Shown here one piece after another: positions 1-6,618 of a stretch of DNA of 11,601 nucleotides; position 1 is the first letter of the stretch; each line of letters begins with the position of its first letter. The stretch is taken from assembly GCA_018970625.1 (NCBI GenBank), contig JAGWVZ010000062.1, forward strand, positions 1 to 11,601, given 5' to 3'. The notes under the pieces were generated by a model. The model was not told the origin of the DNA, ran no database searches, and saw only the letters and a list, made by a program, of their open reading frames with translations. A program made the translations under genes and the position numbers. The DNA is from Myxococcales bacterium (GTDB taxonomy: Bacteria; Myxococcota; Bradymonadia; REDH01).

Positions 1-112
1 GACGGCCGCCACAAGGGCGGCCGCTACGAGGCACGGATCAGGAGATCTCACGGGGCGGCCGTTGCACGTGATTCAACCCACGTACGCAAACAAAAACCAC
101 CGTGAATTCAAA
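1..112. repeat. 112-bp tandem repeat, unit 1
   Basis: First of two head-to-tail copies of a 112-bp unit. It opens with a perfect hairpin: arm CGGCCGCC at 3-10, loop ACAAG at 11-15, arm GGCGGCCG at 16-23. The rest holds short palindromes (CACGTG near 65, CGTACG near 81) and an A-rich stretch near 88-96. No credible reading frame covers it. The window begins exactly at the unit start, so further copies may lie to the left. The hairpin with its flanking CTAC resembles intergenic palindromic repeats that I recall from many bacterial phyla; this comes from memory, not a search. Confidence 0.9.
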
Positions 113-223
113 GACGGCCGCCACAAGGGCGGCCGCTACGAGGCACGGATCAGGAGATCTCACGGGGCGGCCGTTGCACGTGATTCAACCCACGTACGCA
201 AACAAAAACCACCGTGAATTCAA
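113..223. repeat. 112-bp tandem repeat, unit 2
   Basis: Second tandem copy. All 111 bases from 113 to 223 match unit 1; the first difference is at 224 (C, where unit 1 has A at 112). The same 8-bp-arm hairpin sits at 115-135. The near identity points to a recent duplication or to homogenisation between copies. No gene is seen in it. Confidence 0.9.
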
Positions 224-231
224 CGCCGTAG

Positions 232-335
232 TGGCCGACCACCGTGTCGGCCACCCGGTTGCGCACCGCGCCTGAACAAGCGGTACAGGAGAACGTGCGA
301 TATCTCGTGCAGGCAGCCACAAGGGCGGCCGCTAC
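232..335. repeat. 104-bp composite palindrome repeat, copy 1
   Basis: This unit holds two hairpins. Hairpin A has arms TGGCCGAC (232-239) and GTCGGCCA (246-253) around the 6-nt loop CACCGT. Hairpin B is at 311-331, loop ACAAG at 319-323, with a decayed left arm: A replaces C at 311 and 315, so two base pairs are lost. From 246 to 335 it matches 387-476 at 84 of 90 positions (differences at 273, 283, 287, 305, 311 and 315). The spacer to the next copy (336-372) is unique and AT-richer than the surroundings. Confidence 0.88.
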
Positions 336-372
336 TGTATCATGTTCATTTTATGTCGTTGTTTCAGGCACA

Positions 373-476
373 TGGCCGACACGGAGGTCGGCCACCCGGT
401 TGCGCACCGCGCCCGAACAAGCGATACGGGAGAACGTGCGATATCACGTGCCGGCCGCCACAAGGGCGGCCGCTAC
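373..476. repeat. 104-bp composite palindrome repeat, copy 2
   Basis: Second copy, offset by 141 bp. Hairpin A has arms at 373-380 and 387-394 with loop ACGGAG. Hairpin B is perfect here (452-459, loop ACAAG, 465-472). The loop of hairpin A reads as nearly the reverse complement of the loop in copy 1, while the flanks keep the same orientation. The final CTAC overlaps the stop codon of the leftward hydantoinase B gene (TAG at 473-475). Confidence 0.88.
452..472 (-). terminator. Hairpin directly after hydantoinase B stop codon
   Basis: A perfect 8-bp, very GC-rich stem (CGGCCGCC/GGCGGCCG) with a 5-nt loop begins right after the TAG stop of the leftward operon. In the direction of transcription no U-tract follows, so it is not a textbook intrinsic terminator. 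It could still pause polymerase or protect the transcript's 3' end from exonucleases. It is also one member of the dispersed hairpin B family, so any terminator role may be incidental. Confidence 0.4.
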
Positions 477-2014
477 CGGGGCGAACCGAAGCCGCCCCCG
501 CCGGGCGTCGCGATGGTGATGCGGCTGCCGGCTGGCCACGTTGCGGTGCCTTTGCCGGGCAGCGCGATGCGTTCGCCGTTGTGGTCAACGTATTGCGTGC
601 CGGGTTGGCCGGCGGAGCCGCCGCGAGCGCCGGGCGCGCCGTGCGTACGACGCTCTGCGATGATGGTCACGACGGTGTCGGTGAGCAGCTCGAACGTGCG
701 AATCAGGCCATTGCCGCCCGGGTAAAGACCGGCGCCACCGCTACCGGACCGCAAACGATACTGCCGCACACGCAGCGGAAACGCATGCTCCAGCGCTTCG
801 ATCGGAGTGTTGAGAGTGTTCGTCATGTGCGCCTGCATGGCGTGCGCACCCGAGCCCGTGGGCCCACCTCCGTGGCCACCGCCCATGGTTTCGTACATCA
901 CCCACGCCCGGTCTGCACCGGGCACCGACCCCAGCAGCAGATTATTCATGGTGCCGTATGAACAGGCCGGCATGGACAAAATCTGCTGCATCGCCTGAAA
1001 CAGCAAATCCACCAGCCGCTGACTGGTCTCGACATTTCCCGCCGCCACCGCGGCTGGCCACACCGGATCGACAATCGTCCCCGAACGCGTCACCACCCGG
1101 CAGCGGCGCATGATACCACCGTTTGCCGGCGTCTCTGCGGGCAATAAACACAGCAACAGATAAAAGGCTGCCGACTCGGCGATCGCCCGCGGCGCATTCA
1201 GCGGGCCTTGCACCTGCAGCGCACAATCGCGAAAATCCACGACCATATGGCCATTTTGAACGGTTACCCGAACGTGCAGCGGAACCGGTTCACCCGTCCC
1301 GTTCGCGTTGTCCATCTGATCGCACGCTTCCACCACCACATCGCCCATCGCGGCCAGACGCGCCGCCACCAGCCGCTCGGCATAATCCTGCAGGGCGGTG
1401 GCCATGGTCAGCAGGGTTGCGCGACCATGCGCCTGCGACAGCTCATGCAGCCGCTTTTCACCCAGGTGCACACAGGCCACCTGTGCCGCCATATCTCCTT
1501 TGCGTTCGAAAGGTGTACGCGACACCGCATACAGCGACTCTGTTACGGCAACCGTGAGCAATACCGGCGGGGTTCGCCAACCTTCCTCGTCGATATGCGT
1601 CGATGGCGGCAACGAACCTGGCGCGATACCGCCGACATCGGCATGGTGCGCTCGCACGGCCACATAAAAATCAGGGGTCTCTGAACCCTCCAGCGATACG
1701 GCATGTACCAGCGTAATATCCGGTAAATGTGTACCGCCCGCATACGGATCATTCACGATAGCGGTCTGGCCAGCGCGCGGAGAGAGCGCAGATATCACGG
1801 CCTTCACACACAGCGGAGCTGCGCCCAGGTGCACCGGAATATGTGCGGCCTGCGCCACCATGTCGCCAGCACCATCAAATATCGCACAGCTGTGGTCGCG
1901 CCGCTCCTTGATATTCGGCGAAAAGGCAGCGCGGGTGAGCACCTCGCCCATCTCCTCGGCAATGGCCGAGAATCGGTTGCGGAATAATTCAATTTCGATG
2001 GCGTCGATGCTCAT
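473..2014 (-). CDS. hyuB: Hydantoinase B/oxoprolinase family protein
   Basis: The 513-residue protein belongs to the HyuB family. With HyuA it forms ATP-dependent amidohydrolases acting on five-membered cyclic amides such as 5-oxoproline or N-methylhydantoin; the complex is cytosolic. Family landmarks visible: ERRDHSCAIFD (37-47), NDPYAGGTHLPDI (88-100), RAHHADVGG (121-129), PLNAPRA, PANGGIMRRC, AAGNVETSQR, a glycine-rich GGGHGGGPTGSGAHAMQAHM, and the usual TPGGGGFG tail. An ATG 81 bases further upstream is open, but the start at 2014 is preferred: GGAG lies five bases before it, the family N-terminus begins there, and it overlaps the stop of hyuA as ATGA, which implies translational coupling. 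It is last in a likely gdh-hyuA-hyuB operon. At 513 residues it is somewhat shorter than some characterised HyuB proteins but complete. Family is certain; the substrate is inferred from context only. No acetone carboxylase gamma gene is nearby. Confidence 0.93.
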   Translation of the reverse strand: MSIDAIEIELFRNRFSAIAEEMGEVLTRAAFSPNIKERRDHSCAIFDGAGDMVAQAAHIPVHLGAAPLCVKAVISALSPRAGQTAIVNDPYAGGTHLPDITLVHAVSLEGSETPDFYVAVRAHHADVGGIAPGSLPPSTHIDEEGWRTPPVLLTVAVTESLYAVSRTPFERKGDMAAQVACVHLGEKRLHELSQAHGRATLLTMATALQDYAERLVAARLAAMGDVVVEACDQMDNANGTGEPVPLHVRVTVQNGHMVVDFRDCALQVQGPLNAPRAIAESAAFYLLLCLLPAETPANGGIMRRCRVVTRSGTIVDPVWPAAVAAGNVETSQRLVDLLFQAMQQILSMPACSYGTMNNLLLGSVPGADRAWVMYETMGGGHGGGPTGSGAHAMQAHMTNTLNTPIEALEHAFPLRVRQYRLRSGSGGAGLYPGGNGLIRTFELLTDTVVTIIAERRTHGAPGARGGSAGQPGTQYVDHNGERIALPGKGTATWPAGSRITIATPGGGGFGSPR

Positions 2015-3915
2015 ATTGTCTCCACGCGATGCAGCACCACCCCACCCGTGGGTTCGGGCAACGCCTGCCATCCTGCGGCCACCCACACCGTACACGCGGG
2101 GTCACGAATCACCGCTGGCCCGTGCACGACATCGTTCAGCATGGGCTTGCCCACAGGCATCGACGGCGACTCCTGCCCCAGCGCACGCACGCGCAAGGTC
2201 ACCCAGTCGATGGGCGAATCCACGACGTAGCCGAACACCCGCAGATGCTCTTCGCGAAACGCCGACTCGGTGTTGGCGTCGTCTTCCGCGGGCACCACCG
2301 ACAGTTCAAAACTCTGTCCTCGGAAGCGTAATTCCGCCCTGATTTCGATTGTGGCCAAACTCCCGCCAAAAGAACTCTTTTGTTCTGCTCCACCCACCGC
2401 CTGTATCATCTCATTCAGCAATCTGTGGCGGTGCGCGGCCGACAGCCCCAGTACGGTCTGCGAACGCTCCTGAACGGTACGCGAGACCAGCATGCCGACC
2501 GCGCTCAACAACCCCGCGCGCGCCGGAATAAACGCGCGTTTCATGCCCAGTAATTCGGCCAGCGCACACACATGCAAACCGCCCGCGCCACCAAAGGCGC
2601 ACAGGGTCATGCTGCGCGGGTCCAGACCTCGCTGCACGGTCATGCGCCGAATCGCCTGCGCCATTTTCTCAGTAGCAATGCGGATTGCGCCACGCGCCGC
2701 ATCAGGCACATCCGACCCTATTGCCGAAGCGATGGGCTCCATGGCCTTCCAGGCGCGTTCCACATCAATCGGGTGTTTTCCACCGAGCAGAATATCGGCA
2801 GGTAAATGGCCCAGAATGGCGTGGGCGTCGGTAACCGTGGGCTCGGTGCCTTTGCCATAACAGGCAGGTCCAGGGTCAGCGCCCGCCGACCAGGGCCCCA
2901 CGCGAAGTGCGCCTCCGGCGTCGACGCGAATCAGACTACCGCCGCCGGCGCCGATGGTATGAATATCGAGCATGGGAATCGCCAGCGGAAAATCACCGAC
3001 AAAACCCTCATGTCGCAGTTGTAATTCGCCGCTGCAGACGGTGACATCGGTCGATGTACCGCCCATATCAAAGGCCACTACGGCACCAATGCCAGCGTCG
3101 ATGGCAGCGCGGGTCGCGCCCACCACGCCACCAGCCGGACCGGATACTGCCGTATGTACGGGATATTGCGCCGCCATTTCCACAGGGATTCGCCCGCCTG
3201 ACGAACCCATAATTTCCACATGTTCTGCAAGGGCCGCCAGCTGTTGCAGATATTGCTGCATCAATGGGCGCACATACGCGTTCGCGACCGTTGTCGAGGC
3301 GCGTTCCACCTCCCGGAATACCGGCAGTACCTCGCAGGAGAGGCTCACGATATCCTGCGGACGACGCGCAAGAATCAGGTCTCGAATGCCATGCTCGTGA
3401 CCGGGATTTGCGTAGCTGTGCAAAAGGCACACGGCCCACGAAAGGGGTTCGGGCCCGAAGTCATCGAAACGATTTTGCAGGGCGGTGGTCTGGAGAGGTG
3501 TTTCTTCGGTGCCGTCCGGGTGAAGTCGCCCTTCGACACCGAACACAAACGCGGTATCCATGAGTTGCGGCGTATTTTTCGGCTGCAGCGCGTATAATTC
3601 CCGTCGATTCTGCCGCCCAATCAGCAGCAGGTCTTCAAATCCGGCGTTGAGCACCAGCGCCGTACGACGGGGGCGCCCTTCGAGCATGGCGTTGGTCGCG
3701 ACGGTCGTGCCATGAATCAGCACGGCGGCGGGTACACCCGCCCACGCTTCCATGAGCCGCAGCCCCTCTGCGACCGCCCGCGAGGGGTCGTGCGGTGTGG
3801 AAGGTACCTTGGCCTCGTGACATTGCCGGGTGCCGTCAGGCGTGATGAGCTCAGCGACGACATCGGTGAAGGTACCGCCGGTGTCTGCGGCGACGCGTAG
3901 AATCGAACGGGGCAC
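2011..3915 (-). CDS. hyuA: Hydantoinase A/oxoprolinase family protein
   Basis: A 634-residue protein of the HyuA/5-oxoprolinase family, the ATP-binding subunit of a cyclic-amide hydrolase working with HyuB. It carries an actin/ASKHA-like nucleotide-binding fold. Visible motifs in order: DTGGTFTDVV (11-20, phosphate binding), HGTTVATNAMLEGR (68-81), SGPAGGVVG (258-266), DMGGTSTDVTV (283-293, second phosphate motif), HTIGAGGGS (319-327), AGADPGPACYG (344-354) and FGGAGGLHVCALAELLG (441-457). The start codon is GTG, 14 bp downstream of the glutamate dehydrogenase stop, with no clear Shine-Dalgarno. Translation therefore probably relies on re-initiation after gdh. The stop overlaps the hyuB start by 4 bp. 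Fused eukaryotic 5-oxoprolinases join A- and B-type halves; here they are separate genes. Hydantoinase remains an alternative activity, but next to gdh an L-glutamate-yielding 5-oxoprolinase is the more attractive reading. Confidence 0.93.
   Translation of the reverse strand: MPRSILRVAADTGGTFTDVVAELITPDGTRQCHEAKVPSTPHDPSRAVAEGLRLMEAWAGVPAAVLIHGTTVATNAMLEGRPRRTALVLNAGFEDLLLIGRQNRRELYALQPKNTPQLMDTAFVFGVEGRLHPDGTEETPLQTTALQNRFDDFGPEPLSWAVCLLHSYANPGHEHGIRDLILARRPQDIVSLSCEVLPVFREVERASTTVANAYVRPLMQQYLQQLAALAEHVEIMGSSGGRIPVEMAAQYPVHTAVSGPAGGVVGATRAAIDAGIGAVVAFDMGGTSTDVTVCSGELQLRHEGFVGDFPLAIPMLDIHTIGAGGGSLIRVDAGGALRVGPWSAGADPGPACYGKGTEPTVTDAHAILGHLPADILLGGKHPIDVERAWKAMEPIASAIGSDVPDAARGAIRIATEKMAQAIRRMTVQRGLDPRSMTLCAFGGAGGLHVCALAELLGMKRAFIPARAGLLSAVGMLVSRTVQERSQTVLGLSAAHRHRLLNEMIQAVGGAEQKSSFGGSLATIEIRAELRFRGQSFELSVVPAEDDANTESAFREEHLRVFGYVVDSPIDWVTLRVRALGQESPSMPVGKPMLNDVVHGPAVIRDPACTVWVAAGWQALPEPTGGVVLHRVETI
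2020..2023 (-). promoter_or_regulatory. Ribosome binding site of hyuB
   Basis: GGAG on the minus strand, with a five-base spacer to the ATG at 2014. It lies inside the end of hyuA and decides the hyuB start against the open upstream ATG at 2095. Confidence 0.75.
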
Positions 3916-3929
3916 TCGGGGGCCGGGGC

Positions 3930-5279
3930 TCAGGGGAAGATTCCGCGCTCCCCGTATGCTTCATCCAGGCGGCGAATGGCAACAGCCAGCGCGGCCGTGC
4001 GGTTGCTGACGTTGAGCTCGGCTGCGGTTTCGCGCACACGCGTGTAGGCGGCCACGATCTTCGCTTTCAGCTTCTCGTCCACTTCGCGCAGGTCCCAGCT
4101 GGCCGAGTTCTTGTTCTGCACCCACTCGAAGTAGCTGACGATCACACCGCCGGAGTTGGCGAGAATATCGGGGATCACCTCAATTCCACGCCGCTCGAGC
4201 GTGCGATCGCCTTCGGGCGTGGTAGGTCCGTTTGCTCCCTCGACGACCATTTTGACCTTCAGCAGCTCGGCTTCGTGCGCGCCCAGCTGAAACTCCAGCG
4301 CAGCCGGAATAAAGATATCGGCGCGCGTCGCAAAGAACTCATCGCGGCTGACGGCCTCGGCGTGGGGATAGCCGGCGACACCGCCCGTGCGTCCCACGTA
4401 TTGCTTGAGATCGACCGGGTCGATGCCTTCGTCGTTGAGGATGGCGCCGCTCTGATCCTGCACGGCGACGAGGCTGGCGCCCGCCCTGCCCATCAGAACC
4501 GACGCATGGGATCCGACATTACCAAAGCCCTGCACGATGTAGCGTGAGCCATCGAGGTTGAAGTTCCGGTCTTCTGCCCACTGGTCAATGCAGTACATGA
4601 CGCCCTGCCCGGTGGCTTTTTCGCGGCCGACCGAGCCGCCTGATGCGAGGGTCTTGCCGGTGACCACGCCGCGAACGGCGTTTTTGTTCTGCGGCCCCAG
4701 ACCGTTCATGTAGGTGTCCATCATCCAGACCATGGTCTGACCGTTGGTGCCCATGTCGGGAGCGGGGATGTCGTATTCAGGGCCGATGTTGGAGCCGAGG
4801 TCGTGGGTAAAACGACGGGTGACGCGCTCGAGTTCGGTTCGAGAGTACTGCTTGGGGTCAAGCGACACGCCGCCTTTGGCTCCCCCAAACGGCAGGCCGG
4901 CGAGCGAGCACTTGTAGGTCATGAGGGCGGCCAGCGCCTTGACCTCATCCTGCGTCACGTGCGGGCTGTATCGAATGCCGCCTTTGTACGGCCCGAGGAT
5001 GTTGTTGTGCTGGATGCGATAGCCGGTGAGTAGCTCGACATCGCCGTTGTCGCGTCGGACGGGAAAGTTCACGACGATCTGATTCTTGGGCTGACCGAGA
5101 ATCTTACGCACGGAAGACGCCGGATTGGCGGCGTCGAGTGCTCCGGCGAGCTGTTCCAGGTGGACCTCGAAGAACGTACGGCCGTGTTCATCGACCGGGT
5201 TATAGGCAGCCGGCGCAGCGGTGGTAGCTGGCGCTGCGCTCTTGTTGCGGGGAGTCTTCGTTTCCTTGGGCGCGCTCAT
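3930..5279 (-). CDS. gdhA: Glutamate dehydrogenase
   Basis: A 449-residue hexameric-type glutamate dehydrogenase: L-glutamate + NAD(P)+ + water gives 2-oxoglutarate + ammonium, in the cytosol. Substrate and catalytic motifs are plain: GYRIQHNNILGPYKGGIR (86-103), LPFGGAKGGVSLDP (129-142, matching the family signature with the conserved lysine at 135), PAPDMGTNG (172-180), the Rossmann loop GFGNVG (251-256) and ANSGGVIVSYFEWVQN near the C-terminus. The QHN/GPYKGG pattern favours glutamate over leucine or phenylalanine dehydrogenases. Coenzyme preference cannot be settled by eye. The frame is open to a GTG at 5435 and an ATG at 5321, but the ATG at 5279 gives the family's usual length; no good Shine-Dalgarno supports any of the three. 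The first 27 or so residues are Ala/Thr/Lys/Pro-rich and probably disordered. It is the first gene of the likely gdh-hyuA-hyuB operon. Confidence 0.94.
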   Translation of the reverse strand: MSAPKETKTPRNKSAAPATTAAPAAYNPVDEHGRTFFEVHLEQLAGALDAANPASSVRKILGQPKNQIVVNFPVRRDNGDVELLTGYRIQHNNILGPYKGGIRYSPHVTQDEVKALAALMTYKCSLAGLPFGGAKGGVSLDPKQYSRTELERVTRRFTHDLGSNIGPEYDIPAPDMGTNGQTMVWMMDTYMNGLGPQNKNAVRGVVTGKTLASGGSVGREKATGQGVMYCIDQWAEDRNFNLDGSRYIVQGFGNVGSHASVLMGRAGASLVAVQDQSGAILNDEGIDPVDLKQYVGRTGGVAGYPHAEAVSRDEFFATRADIFIPAALEFQLGAHEAELLKVKMVVEGANGPTTPEGDRTLERRGIEVIPDILANSGGVIVSYFEWVQNKNSASWDLREVDEKLKAKIVAAYTRVRETAAELNVSNRTAALAVAIRRLDEAYGERGIFP

Positions 5280-5435
5280 GACTGGCTCAGGGCAGGCGTG
5301 GATTTTCGGCGTGGATGCCATGTGATGGGGCACGCGCAAGCACGATCGTCGATCGCGGTCAACGGGGAGTCTCAACGCGATGCGTCGCGCCGGTTCAGTT
5401 CCAGATGGTACACGTCGCCGGATAATCACGCCCAC

Positions 5436-5494
5436 TTAGCCTTATTTTTGTCGATTCAGGCTTTGCAGAACGATCATTAGCGTAACCATTACGC
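5436..5494 (-). promoter_or_regulatory. Probable gdh operon promoter region with palindrome
   Basis: The 209-bp gap between gdh and the next gene upstream is the only place for an operon promoter nearby. It contains an AT-rich stretch (about 5436-5455), unusual for this GC-rich window, and a perfect inverted repeat, GCGTAA/TTACGC with loop CCA, at 5480-5494. The palindrome overlaps the TAA stop of the upstream gene and could be an operator. No convincing -35/-10 pair could be fixed by eye. Confidence 0.3.
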
Positions 5495-6367
5495 GAGCAG
5501 CCTCACAGACCCACCGCTGGACACCTGCATCACCGCGATGGCGTCCGGGACATGCAACCAGCCGTCGAGCATCCAGGGCGAGTCGGACTGAAGGGTCACA
5601 CGCATCGCCGCGCGGGTCTGACGTCGGAGGCCGGTGCCCCGGAGCCAGGAGCCCGGGTTCATGAGGGTTCGTATCTCTTCCATGCGGCCTGCCATCGCGC
5701 TGACGTAGCCGGGCGGCGCGTCGCCGAGCTTCATGGGGCCGAGCCGAAGCTGGTGACTGGCGAGCAGGCAGTAATCGGGCGATGTGACGAGGTGGCCGTC
5801 GAACTCGACCGAGGTCTGACCGGCGAGATCACCGCGCGCGGCGCCGAGCTGACGGAGTAGGTGTGCGGCACCGCCCAGGCGTTCCCGCAGCGCACCCTCG
5901 CTCTGAGCGGCGCGCACGACGGGAATGGCGGCGCCCGATGCTGCCTGAAATCCCAGCCGAACGTGCGCGATGTCGGTGGCTTCGACGCGCAGTACAGGCA
6001 CCGCTCGCGACGTTCCCCGTTGCAGGGCGCGCAGCAACGCATCGCAGCGCTGATCGGGGTCGTCCGTCCAGCCCAGGCAGGCGTGGGCGTCGTCGGCAGA
6101 CGCCCCTCCCAGATGCGCGAAGATGGGCCATGAGTCAGACGGCCGGCGGGTACAGAATGACGACAGGGCGGCGGTCAGTGTGGACAATCGCCCCACGGTC
6201 AGTACGACGGCGCCGGGGTCAGGCATGGCATTCAGCGTGCGCAACAGCTCATCGGGACCATCGGCCTCGACGCGGACCGACGCCCTGTCCAGGACTCGCA
6301 GAACAGCGGCCCGGCCCGGATAATCGGCGGACAGAACAGGGGCAGAGCGGTCGATGATAGCCAGCAC
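5489..6367 (-). CDS. Diacylglycerol/lipid kinase-like protein, motif-degenerate
   Basis: A 292-residue protein whose overall plan reads like a diacylglycerol kinase/YegS-type lipid kinase. There is an N-terminal nucleotide-binding half, a middle strand VPVLRVEATDIAHVRLGFQA (123-142) where these enzymes have a 'fGaG' strand, and a beta-rich C-terminal half ending in MLDGWLHVPDAIAV (266-279) and GGSVRLL, like the family's 'DGE...v.p..vrll' tail. The ATP-binding GGDGT motif is not there: at its expected place stands TVGRLSTL (57-64) after the hydrophobic strand AVVL. The usual PlGTGNDfA segment appears as HLGGASADDA (85-94). It may therefore be inactive, or bind lipid or nucleotide without phosphorylating. 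No signal peptide or membrane segment is evident. The start is GTG at 6367 with only a weak purine stretch before it. It is divergent from the ceramidase-like gene. Assignment is by pattern reading only; a hypothetical protein of another fold remains possible. Confidence 0.5.
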   Translation of the reverse strand: MLAIIDRSAPVLSADYPGRAAVLRVLDRASVRVEADGPDELLRTLNAMPDPGAVVLTVGRLSTLTAALSSFCTRRPSDSWPIFAHLGGASADDAHACLGWTDDPDQRCDALLRALQRGTSRAVPVLRVEATDIAHVRLGFQAASGAAIPVVRAAQSEGALRERLGGAAHLLRQLGAARGDLAGQTSVEFDGHLVTSPDYCLLASHQLRLGPMKLGDAPPGYVSAMAGRMEEIRTLMNPGSWLRGTGLRRQTRAAMRVTLQSDSPWMLDGWLHVPDAIAVMQVSSGGSVRLLA

Positions 6368-6528
6368 GTGCTTCTCGTGAGGAGAGTGGTGTATTGGTGG
6401 TCCATGATGCCGCTCGCTACATGGGGCAAACCACGGGCCCGGGCAAGGGGCCGGCGCATGAATCCCCCGATTGTTCCGATGATCCGACCGACGGGTTGGT
6501 TATTGACGCACCGTGCCATCCAACGAAC

Positions 6529-6545
6529 TTGGCACGATCCGTACA
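6529..6545 (+). promoter_or_regulatory. Possible sigma-54 promoter of the lipoprotein gene
   Basis: In the 251-bp divergent gap (6368-6618), TTGGCACG matches the sigma-54 -24 element exactly, and GTACA stands where TTGCA is expected, with the GG-N10 spacing kept. The normally invariant -12 GC reads AC, so the match is imperfect. It lies 74 bp before the ATG, a reasonable leader length. No strong sigma-70 promoter was seen; a TTGACG at 6503-6508 has no good -10. Confidence 0.3.
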
Positions 6546-6609
6546 ACTCGCTAGCAGGTTGGGCGTTCTGCAGGCGCTGTCCCTGCCCACGTCCGTTTTC
6601 GACCTGTTC

Positions 6610-6613
6610 GAGG
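6610..6613 (+). promoter_or_regulatory. Ribosome binding site of the ceramidase-like gene
   Basis: GAGG with a five-base spacer to the ATG at 6619. It selects this start, which is also where the signal peptide begins, over the in-frame TTG at 6394. Confidence 0.75.
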
Positions 6614-6618
6614 CTTTC

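Noticed and set aside
1..476. CRISPR array
   Set aside because: There are only two units of each type, unit lengths of 112 and 104 bp, and no short repeat with regular unique spacers.
244..961. Overlapping rightward frames across the repeats and the hyuB 3' end
   Set aside because: They are translations of the palindromic repeats (Arg/Ala-rich, no family features) or antisense shadows of hyuB.
2015..2095. Longer N-terminus for hyuB
   Set aside because: The extension would overlap hyuA, lacks family similarity and ignores the well-placed GGAG at 2020-2023.
473..3915. Acetone carboxylase alpha/beta subunits, which are related to HyuA/HyuB
   Set aside because: Acetone carboxylase needs a gamma subunit gene, which is absent here; the gdh linkage fits an oxoprolinase-like role better.
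6394..6618. Longer N-terminus for the lipoprotein, from a TTG
   Set aside because: It would bury the signal peptide; the ATG at 6619 has a good ribosome site and begins a lipoprotein signal.
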